A stretch of DNA of 64,000 nucleotides from Archilochus colubris. Lineage: Eukaryota; Chordata; Aves; Apodiformes; Trochilidae. The first letter of the stretch is position 1. The number at the start of each line of letters is the position of its first letter. This document shows positions 45,501-57,540 of the stretch, one piece after another. Below the pieces are notes generated by a model. That model did not search any database and was not told where the DNA came from. It was given only the letters and a program-made list of their open reading frames with translations. Location: assembly GCA_023079485.1 (NCBI GenBank), contig CM041083.1, positions 105,787,054 to 105,851,053 on the forward strand, read 5' to 3'. Made by a program: the position numbers and the translations under genes.

Positions 45501-48500
45501 ACATCCCTTAGCATAAAACTGCTGTTTCCCACTAAACATGAAAGCTTTCAGGAACTTGTACCAGTGTTGGAAAGGTCACTTAGGTTCAGACATCACTGTG
45601 TATTTTGGAATAGATGCTTCCTTCTTATGCCCCATTCCCAGCAAGCTATCTGAAAGCACATGTCCCCCTTGCTGCCACCACTAGGGACAAATGCTGCCTT
45701 CTCTCCCTCCTCGCTGCCCTGGTGAGGTGGGATGGGAGACCTTGGGGATGGGTGGTCACCTCCACATGGCCATGGGTGAGCCAGGCATACTGAGGAGTGA
45801 GCTGCCTTTCCATGAGCTGCTCATGCAGCCAGAGTGCCAGCAACCTGGCAGAAGGAGAAGGTGATTCATGAAATGGCTTTGGCTGGTTTCTGAAATCCTT
45901 AAAGCTGGCCAAGCTTCTGGAAAAAGAGGGATTAGGAGGATGATGTTCCTCCATAACCCCTTTCAGCTCCCACGCTCTGCAGGTCACTCTGTGAGATGTG
46001 CCTGGGAAGCGGCATTTATGTTTGGAGGATGACAAGCTCTGTCACCCCTTCCCTGCCTCTCCTCAAACACAAATCACCCCTGGATGGGGCAGATACACTC
46101 CACCATTGCTCCTCATTTCTCATACCTGCCTGCTGAGCCTTGCAGCCACATCTGTGAGAGTCTTCTGGCAGACAGCTTATAATGGAGTAATACCATTACA
46201 TAAAATAAACCAAACTGGTCACTTGACAGAGCTATTAAATGACAAGATGCAGAAATATTTTAAAAACTTAAAAAAAACTCCAGTAAATTCACCCTGGCTG
46301 TAAATCAAGCCACTGTCTTCTTAAAATTGCTTAAAATTTCCCTGCAGGAAACCACAGGGGAGGGAATCCCCTTCAGCAGACAGTCCCTGGACAGATTTCT
46401 AGAGCCCAACTACTTTATCAAGTTGGATGGTACAACGTCCTGCTTCATGAAGAGATGGAAGAATTACAGAAAGATTCTACACTGATAATATATTGCTATG
46501 ATGATCGAGTTGCAACTGTTGTTTCCATCTATTTTAGTTCAGAGATTAAAATACCAAACAAGCCATGCATCAACCATTGCTGTGCATATGGATCAGAGGC
46601 ATTTATTACCAGCCCAGTTCTACAGCCTCAACAAGATTCCCATTGACTTGAAGATAAATCAAGTTGGTATTTTCAAGACCACTGGAAATCTGTTTTCAAA
46701 CTGTAGAAACTGAGCCCAAGACAGACATATAAAGGTAGATTTTTAATTTTTTTAAAAGACAGCCTCGAAAATATCTTCATAAAAATACAAGTTAAAAAAT
46801 CCTGTTTCACAGATTAAATATAACACTGCTATGAAAACTATGCTAAGTATCTTAAGAGAATGAATATATTGTTACTGAAATCTATTTCAAACAGGATTGA
46901 GATTATTATCACTCTCTTCTTTACCTTTGTTGAGAAGATGCCCTGAAACCCTAGATATTATGTATTACATCTAATGGCACTAATTCAAATGCGTTTTCCA
47001 ACCTATATTGAACTATCAAAGATTACAACACAACCTAGCCCCACCTCCCTCCATCATTTAATTTCCCATCTTGGACATCTTTCAAAAACAGGAACACAGT
47101 CACATCTGATTAAAAGCTTATTTATTAAATGTCATGGTTTAGTAGAAATAACGTAAAGATGTTAGTGGAGAGCATGGAAGGATCAAGAATCAGAGCAACT
47201 GAGCAAGCAGAGAATTGTGACAGCTTTTTAAGGTTTGTTTTTTTGGTTTTGGTTTGTTTCGTTAGGTTTTTTTAAGTAACAGGAAAGAGCCAGGATGACA
47301 AGGCTAAAATGTCAGGAAGTACACACAGTGTACACAAAGACATGTAGTCTTCCAATACAGGGGGTAAAATTTTGGTGAAGGAAAACAAGTGTCCCAGAAA
47401 GCAGGTGTGAATCCACAGGAGTCTCAACCTGCAGGCACAAAGTCTAGCCTCCTGCTAGATAACATGGAAACAGGATCTGGGACCTCTAAACACTTTTGCA
47501 CATAGAAGCAGGAAAGCACTTTGTTATATTTTTAATAAGGCTGCATAGGTCATTTCTCATTGTATTATCACTGAATGCCTGAAGCACCACAATAAAAATG
47601 ACAATTAGTATGCTGAAATTTTTGTTGTCTTTTGTTAAGATGCTAACATGACAGGAGAACTCATCTTGTTTCTCTTCAGGTAAGTCATGCCACAGAAAAC
47701 ATGAAAAGAGCATCTCTGCACTTCCTTGCTAGTTGTTCTTTGTCCTGGCCAGGAGGTACTGCTTCTCCAAGGAGAAAGCACACTCTGTTCTCTGGCCCTT
47801 GTACTTCTGGTTTGAGCTATATCCAACCAATAATTTGCCTGGCACCAGCTGTGATGAATTTTGGTTATCAGCAATAACAGCTGGAAGGAGGCCAGCAATT
47901 TATTTCATTTGAACTGGTAAAGATTTTTGGCAATCAAAAGCCCGAGCCTCTTATAGACTTGAACTCTCCCATATCAAGATAAGAGAGGGGCTTCTGCTGT
48001 ACTGCATGCCATTAGCACTAAAGGGCCACCTTTACATTTGTAGAGATGTATGTATCCTTCTGTATTGAAAACACCTACAGGGAAGATGTATACAAATGTT
48101 ATAAACACACTGCTCCATGAAAAGCACAGAACTGAAGGCTGTACCACAAAGCATACAAACGAGGAACAAATTAAGGCAACAGAAACCCCCTTAATTTGTC
48201 ATCTGAGATCTTCCAAAGCGGGTTAATTTAAAATGTATCTTTCTCTCACACACTAGGGATTTTGCATTTACATCTTAGGTCCTGATTGGCACTGGAAAAT
48301 TTTCAGCTGTAGTACTAATCCCAGAAGAACCTCACTGTAAACAACCCTCATTACACAATAACTCTTTGCTGCCTCCACTTTCTGACATGTCAGCCACTTC
48401 TTAATCCTTTTCACTTCTTAATGAAGGAGTAGTTACACAATGGCATTGCCTCATGAAAAGTCACCGATCTGTCCCCTGAGAGCAGTTCCCTGGCATGTGG

Positions 48501-51017
48501 CAGGGAGTAAAGGGCTGGGATCCTGCTCACAGGGACAGACAGCTCTGAGACACACACCCTCTGGGAGGATGGGGATGACAGCCTGGGAGAAGCAGCAACT
48601 TGCATTTAGGGCTTGAGGAGTAATGATGCTGCAAGGCACAGTCCGTCCCCTCTGAAGAGATGTCCTCCTTGCAGCTGGGCTCCCTGGGTGGAGGCAGGAA
48701 CACCTCCCACCCAGGAGCTGCAGCCCTACCTGTCAGCTGATCCATGCCTCCCTGCATCCCTAGAGAACAAGAGGCACAGCATCGTCCCTCCAGAGGAACA
48801 GCAGCAATGACACAGAGTCTGTGTGAAGAACAGAAAGGACAGCTTTTTCCTCCAAACTGTTTGCAACCCTGTGGTGGACAAGCAACATTTTTTAGCTCAA
48901 GCTGTTTTTGTGTTTTGGCTACTAGGCTCGTTTGGAGCTGATACAGCAGAAGAGCAAATGCCTGCTGAGGGAGCTCTTCCAAGTGACACGGTCGAGGCTG
49001 AGGTTTTGTGTTGCTGCAGTCATCATGAGGGCTTTCCAAGTCCACTGGCAGGCCAGGTAGGTGGGACAGAGACAACAAGTAAAATAAGCTGGCTATTTGC
49101 TGAGGAAGGAGAAGCTAAAAACCAAAGAATAAAAAAATGACTGGGAACACTTAGCTACAAAATAAAGGCCAGTCTGAAATGCAGCCTCAAGCAACTTCTT
49201 AAGTAGGTCAGAATAGAAACCCCAAATCTGAAGATTTGAACTCAAAGGAACAGAAACTTCCAATCCCAGTTTTCTGTGTTGTTCTTACAAAGCCAGCATG
49301 AGGATTTTATTGACAATACCAAGGAAAAGGGTACTTCTGACACCTGACCGTGGCCAGTGGAGCACAGAGAATCCTTACAGTGGCAGAATTGAAGCTATGC
49401 TCTTCTGGACAGGCACAAGACAGCAAAAAATGTGTTTGCCAGTTTTGGAGGAAAATCTCATAAGTCTTTTCATGCTGGACCATATTTTCAGCCAGTGCAT
49501 GTCAGTGCAAATTAAGTGACTTGAGGATTTTTCCCAGTTAATAGACAGTTTGTATGTTATATGTCCTGACACAAGCAAAAAAAAAAAAAAAGAAAAAGTG
49601 ATAAAAATCTATCAACAGCTATAGTGGTGCTACTGGCAGTTATGAAGGTGCTGATAGTTCTGGCAGTTATTAAAACCATTCAACACAAGTGACAGATAAC
49701 AGTAATAAATCTGCAGACTTGTTTCAGATATCCACACATTCAGTGTTTTCCATGAGCAGGGGAAGTATTCAGCCTGAGAAACAACAGCATCTCATTACAA
49801 AGCACTATCAGCAACTGCAACATGTATTGAATTATTCACATATAATGAAACCAAAGTGAAAATCCTCACTTGAGGCATAGCTCCTTCAGATTTAAACAAC
49901 AGCTGCTAACTAGTAACTTGCTTTCCAGTTACGAGTCTCACGGAGCAGTAATTGCTTTTATATTAGCTAAATGAGATACTGCATATTCCTTCACTGCAAG
50001 GCCTGTATACTGATGGGGCAGCCTTCAGAGTCTCCTAGTAAGGAGCAAGAGCACATCCTCACCACATGCAAGGCCTCAGCATCCTCCCCATTGAGGTCCC
50101 AGACTCCCAAGGGACCCCTCCAACCACTCCTTAGTCACCAGGTGAAGGCTGAGCATCAGGCTGGACCAATGCATGTGAAGCTGCATCCTCCCTGGAGCAA
50201 GGCACCATGGGCAGGACAGGGAGGATGAAACACAGGTGTTCATCAGGTAGCAGGGTCAGATACTTCCTAAGCAAGCAAGCTTCAGAGAAGAGCTCATAGC
50301 CACAGAGATACAGCCTGTCCCTTTTCTTTAATTATGGAACACAATATATCATGAACAATTCTTTAAACCTCAGTATAAGACAAGGCATAGCACTGGAGTA
50401 CCAAGCAACATTTTTCCATCTTCCAAACAGCCCTGCCCTCTCTGTCACACTGTCCAGGCAGCTGGAAGCTTTTCCGGAGGAGTCCTGATGATTTTCTGGA
50501 TGACCCAGTAAGCCTGACTCCTGGGGAGTAACTTCCCCACCTTGTAAGCAACAAGAACTTTCAAGTAATGTCACTTAATGGAAATGATGAGTCAACCTTT
50601 AATGAGAGCATAACCTAGTTCTTGCTAACAGGGGATTGATTCCAAGTAGCTCCAAAATGATAACAAATCACTTGAAGGAAAATAAACCATAAGTATACAG
50701 AAGCTTACCTGACTATACCTGAACCTGACAGATTTCAAATGACATGGAGATAAACTACAGGCATTACTTTCTTGGATTCCTGAAAAATGTTTGATGATCC
50801 GGTGGACACTCAGAAGAGAAGCCATGAAGAAGCCCTGGACTGGGCACCACATACAACAGCTTCCCTGCAGCCTTTCACTGTCTACCTGCCCAAGTGGTAT
50901 TCCCTGGCACAGCTTCCCAGCCCTTTGGAGAGGACTGCAGGGTTCCACAGGACCCTGGGGCACCCGTCTGGGTAACCACTCACAAATCTGCAGAACAAAA
51001 CCTCCTTTGTAGGAGGT

Positions 51018-51039
51018 AAAAAAAAAAAAAAAAAAAAAA
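51018..51039. repeat. Poly-A run, 22 bases
   Basis: An uninterrupted A22 after aggaggt. Possible retroposition tail, but the left flank shows no known element. Confidence 0.85.
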
Positions 51040-52424
51040 GCCCTTCTTTTAAAAAAGGATCCAAGGCTCAAAAACCAAAACAATTGTGCTTTGTACCCAG
51101 CTAAATTGGAGTGATATAAACCAGGGCTGTTTCCTTAGCAGCACATGGGCCAGTTCAGATGCTGAAGTGGCTTGTCCTTGATGGATAAACAATACTGATC
51201 ATCTTCTGCTACACCAGCGCCAGCCTGGAAGTCATCTTATAAGCAGCTGCTGTCAGCCTGTGACTGCAGAGGAATGCAGAAGAGAGACCCTGTGCCTACC
51301 AGCTTTCTGAGAGCTTTAAAATGTTTGATCAGCTCAGACCCAAAACAGAACAAATTCTTACTTCTCTGGCTAGTGTGAAAGGACTTTCCTAGGCCATCAA
51401 ATCCATCACCTGCTAACACAGGCAGCTGCACCACAGAGGCTATTTCAGGAGCTGATTGATCACACTTCCTCACACCTTTCAGAAGAAAGGAGGACTGGGG
51501 AGGGGCATGAAAAGCAAGCAGGAAAAATTTCCTCTCCTGAAGAATACGGAATTTTAATGCGAAATAAATTATGTTAGAAGACAGAGACAACATCAGCTTA
51601 CCAAATGCAGATGTGAAATACCATAGGTCCCTCTTACACCACATTATCTTAATGTAGCATACTATTTGGAATACACAGCTGACATCCCACTGTATTTACA
51701 GCACCCCTGTCATATGGCAGTTTTGAAAGCATTATTGTCAAGCTGACATTTTATTACATTTCTGGAAACACGCTAATTCAATCATTAAGTTTCATTCAAC
51801 AATTGTGAAGGCTAAGGCTGCTTTACTTCAGGCAGTTTAAAATGTTGTTGAAAATGGAGAATGAGGGTCATAACTTTTAATCCATCCCCCACCCTCCTGA
51901 AGCTCTATTCTTTTCTCTCCACTGGAATTTAATATCGAATTATCTCTGCAAGGAGCCACTGGAGGAAAGCAATGTGAGGTAAGCAGACTGGAGATCCTGT
52001 CATCCATTTCCATAATTTCAGTTTATGTAAATAGGCTGTCTATTTCCAAGCCAAACACAGGATTACTGCCATGGACTGAAAAAATAATATTAGCTTTCAG
52101 CCATGCAAATATATTAGCTATCATCAGAAACAGCCTCATCGAGGTCTCTGGGGACTAGCGCCATGCAGCATAGCAAGTGGTCAGCACACTGCATTGTGAC
52201 AGCAGCTGCGCTCCAGAGCAGGGATGTGGGCAAACAGGCAGACAAAAACAACTGTTGGCTTAGAAGAATGCAAGATTTGCACATGAGGTGCTGTGACAAA
52301 ATAGGTTTGTGGGAAAGTTACTAATTGCTTGTATTAGATTAACATTGAAGCATCACACTCACAACTGAGAGAACACACAAGGACTCCACACACAGGACCA
52401 TTTTCTACCCCTTGAGAGGTTTCT

Positions 52425-52857
52425 TGCTGGTGAAGGGATCCAGCACAAGTCCTGTGAGGAAGGGCTGAGGGAGCTGGGGGTGTTCAGTCTGGAGAAGAGG
52501 AGGCTCAGGGGAGACCTCATCACTCTCTACAACTCCCTGAAACGAGGGGGTAGCCAGGGGGGGTTGGTCTCTTCTCCCAGGCAGCCGTCAGTAAGACAAG
52601 AGGGCATGGACTTAAGCTCTGCCAGGGGAGGTTTAGGTTGGATATTAGGGAGAAATTTTTTACAAAGAGGGTGATCAGGCATTGGAATGGGCTGCCCAGG
52701 GAGGTGGTGGATTCTCTGTCCCTGGAGGTTTTTAAGAAGAGAGTGGATGTGGCGCTCAGTGCCATGGTCTGGGAACCACAGTGGTAGTGGATCAAGGGTT
52801 GGACTTGATGATCTCTGAGGTTCTTTCCAGCCCAGATGATCATGTGATTCTGTGATC
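52425..52857 (+). mobile_element. CR1 LINE 3' end, antisense to CYYR1
   Basis: About 430 bp starting gctggtgaagggatccag. Landmarks: cctgtgaggaagggctga, gaagaggaggctcagggg, tctacaactccctgaaac, gacaagagggcatggact, gcattggaatgggctgcc, ggacttgatgatctctga and the tail catgtgattctgtgatc. It is very similar to the 38.8-kb copy over the shared part (about 94-95% by eye) and clearly the same subfamily. It keeps the aagagggtgatc block missing from that copy. It carries no intact reading frame. Confidence 0.93.
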
Positions 52858-53839
52858 AATCTCAATAGTCTATGTTCAGCCATCAAACTTTGGCTTCAAG
52901 TAATCAAAATTCTGCCCCTAACTCAATTAATCTTTAACAGTGGTAGTTCTTAGAACTGGGTAGCCCAACCCCAGCAGTACATACCACCAGACAGGCAGTG
53001 ATGCCCAGACACTGCTGCCTTCCCTGACAGGATACTATGAGCGTAAGACTGAAACAACCGACAATTGTGTTTTGAAAGCCTCAGAAGATAATGCTACTCA
53101 AGTGGAAAATAAAGATGATTACAAAAAAGCTGTGTTCTTTATACAAAACATTCAGTAACAAAATTCTTATTGCTCTTCCAGGAAAATCTCAAGGTTTCCA
53201 GGAGATGTATTTCAAGAGAGTCTTGTATAAAATATTGCCAGAGTTACTTTAGTCCCAAAAATTAAAATTAACGTGTTAAATTTATGCTGCCTGCATGTTT
53301 TCTCTCCTCTTGGTTTACATTTCCAAAGCAGCAGATGAAGAGAGGTCCAAAAGTTCAGGGACTTGAAGGATTTGGTCCAAACAAAAGAATTAGAAGCTGC
53401 TGTCATGTACAGTTTAAACACCATCATATTGTAAGTGCTATTTATACATACATAATTAATTTTGTGTCTCTCCACAGCCTGATTTCCATTTCTGAATTTT
53501 CCTCAGTCTGCTAATAGAATACTTATACTTCTCTTTTTCTCCAAAGGTCTATTTCAGAGGCACTGTGATATAGTAACAAGCACTCTGCAGCACTCCTCTA
53601 AGGCAGTCACAGAGGGAGCTGGCCCGGAGCTGGCTCCTGACAAGGAGGTCTCCCAGGCTCCACTAAGCCTCAAACTCAAAATGCTGACTGCTAGAGACCA
53701 GCATCACTGATGTGGTGTTTCAACAGTAAAGGGATTAGAACAGAATCCTAATGCCAGCCAGTTCTCCAGATGGTTTTATTGTTGCTGGAAAATGGCATAG
53801 TAGAATTTCAGTAGAAGAAAAACACATTATGACAATTAT

Positions 53840-53863
53840 GTATATACATATACATGTATATAC
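53840..53863. repeat. AT-rich hairpin, 10-bp stem, 4-nt loop
   Basis: Arms gtatatacat and atgtatatac flank atac, within a local alternating pyrimidine-purine tract (tatatacatatacatgtata). This is typical of a decayed TA/CA microsatellite. Confidence 0.7.
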
Positions 53864-56509
53864 GCACACATCATGTAGGAAAGATAACAGGTAGCAGCTG
53901 CAGTCCCCTGCCTTCTCCTTGACAGTCTTCACAGTTTATGTTACTTTAGCCAGAGGGCTCCAAACTGCTCCTGTGGGGTCTCTGTCCTATGAAGTCCAAG
54001 ACATCTGCTGGTGAAGCTGGAGCCTTTCTCTCCCTGGTGGGATGTGCCAGTCTCCAAGGCTCACTGCTTTCCTCCTGACCCAAATAATTATTTCTGTTCT
54101 GTTCCTTTTTACAGGGAGGAGGAAACAGCACCAATGGTAAGGGGAGGAGAGGCGAGGGGAAGGGGCAGTACTTACATCCAGGCCCTCCCTTGCCCTGCTG
54201 TTGGAAGGGAAAGATGAAACGTATGGACACAACACGAATAAGCAGTACCAAGTACTGGAGACAAAACTGCACTTAATGTGCTAGTATAAGAGCACACATT
54301 GGGGACTGCACTTTATAAGTTATTCCTAGTTTACTAAAACTGGTGTGCTATGGGCTGCTCGGCAGATGGGAATAGCTTACAGGTCAGTGGTGCCCTAATT
54401 ACACCTTCAACACATAACCTTGACCATGGAGTGTATGAAGGACTGGGTTAGAAATAGTTTGTATACGTCCCTTTACACTTCAGTAGCAGCGTAGCAAATC
54501 CACAAGGCACCTAAAGATAAGGTTCATTGTGTCTTGGCTAATCAACAGATGTTTCAACCATAGCTGTAGATCCTTAGTACCTCTTGTGCGTGTTACAAAC
54601 TGTACCACAGGCCTCAATAAAGAGAGAGAACCTGGACCATTCAGCATTAAACAAAGCCTCCCTTGTGAGCAAAGGGAATAACTCCATTTAATGATAGCAG
54701 TAAAAACCTCTTATCTGTGTGGATGAGCCAACAAAGGGAGACATGATGATAAAACATGTCTGACCAGTTTGTGCTATTACTGGCTCTCCATCCGACACCA
54801 AATACTTACGTATGGAATGAGTCCCAGCACAAATCTTGTGTTTCACAAAAATAATTCATTACAGGGGGAAAAAAAAGGCTTTTATGATAGTGGAAGTGAT
54901 TCTGAAAGTAAATATCACATAAGTAAATCAAGTATCACAAGTAAATATCTATTTTTTAAATAGAGAAAATAATTTAAGAAAACTTCAATGAATTTATAAG
55001 GATTATATTAAGTGTAGAATTTCTATCTAGTTGTGCTTATAAAACTCAAAGCAACTTGTGGCTGCTCTATGAATTAATAATTAATTTCCTTTAATTTTCA
55101 ATAACTCGCTTACATATGCTAAACTTTGTTTCTATCCCTTAAAGAGGAGCATTAAGATTAGAAAGAGAATTTATCTTTCTGGGGCAATATTGGTCAAACA
55201 CTGAATTAGTGCTATGTGTTTTATTTGGATTGGCTGCACTTACACTGTGTGCAGCATCAAATGGCTCTCTTCCACAGCTTTTGACCCAGAAGTATCGCCA
55301 GTAATAAACCTGCTGAGTTGATGCAGTATTACTTACTACAGAGCAACGAGCACAAAATGCAACAGACTAATCCTCTGAGAATCCTGTGAGCTCACTGAAG
55401 TATCAGAATTAGCCAAGAAAACAGAAATTCTCCACCTGTGGGTAGGGGAGTCAGGTATGCGCTGGGTGTGCAGAGAGTGGATGACTCAGCTGAGGTGGGA
55501 CTTGTCCTTTGTATCTCCCAACCCTCCAGAAGCAACACACTTTATTTGGCAGCACTTGAACTGGAAGCAAGGGTGCATGGAAGGTGAATAAAAAAAAAAA
55601 AAAAAGTATATTTTTTTCCTAACACTTGGATTCAACAAGCAACTTGAGCTTACAGCTTGTCCCATCAGAGCCAGTGCATGAAGTCCCCACTGAAGTAATT
55701 ATCTTATTGATTTCAACAGGATGAGGACTTCATTGCATCCACTCACTGCCTTGAAATGACAAATGCATTTAATTCCTTTGCTGAACTGGTGCTTATCATG
55801 TTATCTGAATTCTCTTAAAAGCATTGGATGTACAGATGACTGAACAAAGTTAAAGATTTTTATAAATTCAGAGGTGGACCTTTCCCCCACTTGAAAAAGG
55901 AAAATACGAAGGGGTATAAAATAATGAACAGAAGAGAGTGCAGTTCTCTTGTGATCAGCATAATCCTCAGACTCAGTCTTTACATCAGTTTTACTAAGTG
56001 TTAAGAAAACATTTATCCTTTACATGACCGAATCTATGAAAGAATCCTACAAGCTTCCAAAGCAGACCACTGCAAGTGGTGTGTGATAAACACAAAATTA
56101 TCTCTCATTTTTACTGAAAAATATTTTCAAAATAAGCAGTGCAGTATAAACAAGCTAGTTCACTGAATTCCTTATGAATACTTGCTTTTTCCCCTTAGTG
56201 ATTTTTCTGTAAGCCACAGGGAGCATTTCATACCTTAATGTTTCCATTTTCAGGCCAAATTTTAACAATCTTCCAAATGATGAAAAACAGACGATCCAGA
56301 GATATGTCAACAACTCAAGTTTTGCCACAAAACTGTGCTAGCTTTTCTGAACTTACACATTTACAAAGACCTGCAGTTTTCACTAAAAAAAAAAGTATTC
56401 TAGTTCTTATGGCTACCTACTAAATTAAAAAACTGTGAACTTCCGAAAATGACCAAACAAACAAGCCAGGTCCCGTTAGCCTTCAACATTTAAAACCAGT
56501 TAGTCAGAT

Positions 56510-56531
56510 AAAAAAAAAAAAAAAAAAAAAA
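56510..56531. repeat. Poly-A run, 22 bases
   Basis: An uninterrupted A22 followed by gaagtggg. No source element was recognised. Confidence 0.85.
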
Positions 56532-57517
56532 GAAGTGGGAGCTATATTTTGAGAGCCACTGTTTGGCAAGCAAAACAATTCTTTTTCCATTCTGAGCTGG
56601 CTGTCACAACACAGGGTCAGAAATGAAAACACAAAGGGCTAAAGAAGAGGCACCCTGTCTTTTAATTCTGGTGCTGACAAGGGTTTCCTCTGCAGTCGTC
56701 GTAAAGAACAGATACAGCTCCGGTCATAAATCTGATTGCACATTCTCTGGTGAAGGATATGAACTGAGACAATAGGCATGGAAAAAAAAAACAACTTGGA
56801 AGTTCAAATACTTCACCAAGGTCACATTTTGAATACCAGTTCCCTCGCCAGCAGATCTCACAGTGAAAACATGGTTCTAGATCTTTGTCTGAACTACTCA
56901 AACCGATGCAGAGAGCGTTGGATACATCTCTGGCAGAGGTTTTCCCAGACTGAAGCATGTTTCCCTGCATGAAAGACTGTTTCCACAGGTAATCCAGATG
57001 CTGAAGAGCAAACATTAAATGGCTGAACTGCTATTCACATATTAGAATGAAAGAAAAATGTTTTTAGCATAATTATCAGAGTCCTACCCTTGCTGATGAC
57101 ACGTTTGCAGCCAGCCCCCAGCACTCAGCACAAGCATCCTCAGGCTCTGCTCCGTGTGCTCATTTAGGGAGACTTTCCTGATTAGAAACCACAACTCAAA
57201 TCAAATGGAAAAAATAATTACTGAACCAGGTCTTTGGTGCACCTCTGGCATCGCATCAGAAGTCACAGAGCCAGAGGCATTACAGTGAAAACTGCCAGGT
57301 AAATTACAGTTTTACAAGTGGAATCATGGAAAATTTGGAGCATTACATGGATGAAGAAAAATACAATTTTATTTTGCACAGAGTATCACACAACTCTAGC
57401 ACAGACACACAACCATCCCCAACTCATATGTTGCTTCACATGTTTACCATGGGATAGCTGAAAGTGTCTAATTTCAATTATTTGGTACCTACAGCAAGTG
57501 CCAAGCTTCCTCATGTA

Positions 57518-57540
57518 TTTTTTTTATTATTATTATTATT
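57518..57540. repeat. (ATT)n microsatellite with T-run
   Basis: A T-run followed by about six ATT units (attattattattattatt), a likely length-polymorphic microsatellite. Confidence 0.8.

Larger units (their letters stand above)
40356..52424. other. Intron 2 segment, mostly featureless
   Basis: No exon, RNA gene or mobile element was recognised across 12 kb. It holds A19 at 42520-42538, A15 at 49577-49591, A22 at 51018-51039 and two ATGCAAAT octamers near 41753 and 41820. GC-richer stretches near 45650-46020 and 48480-48800 yield open frames of up to about 180 codons without splice context or recognisable domains. Confidence 0.5.

Noticed and set aside
48527..49078. 183-codon minus-strand open frame, the longest away from repeats
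   Set aside because: It lies in a GC-richer intronic stretch with Pro/Cys/Ser-rich composition, no recognisable domain and no convincing splice sites; long chance frames are expected in GC-rich DNA.
52520..52886. Two minus-strand frames of over 100 codons
   Set aside because: Both are the antisense of the CR1 copy at 52.4 kb and resemble the frames at 12.5 and 38.9 kb for that reason.
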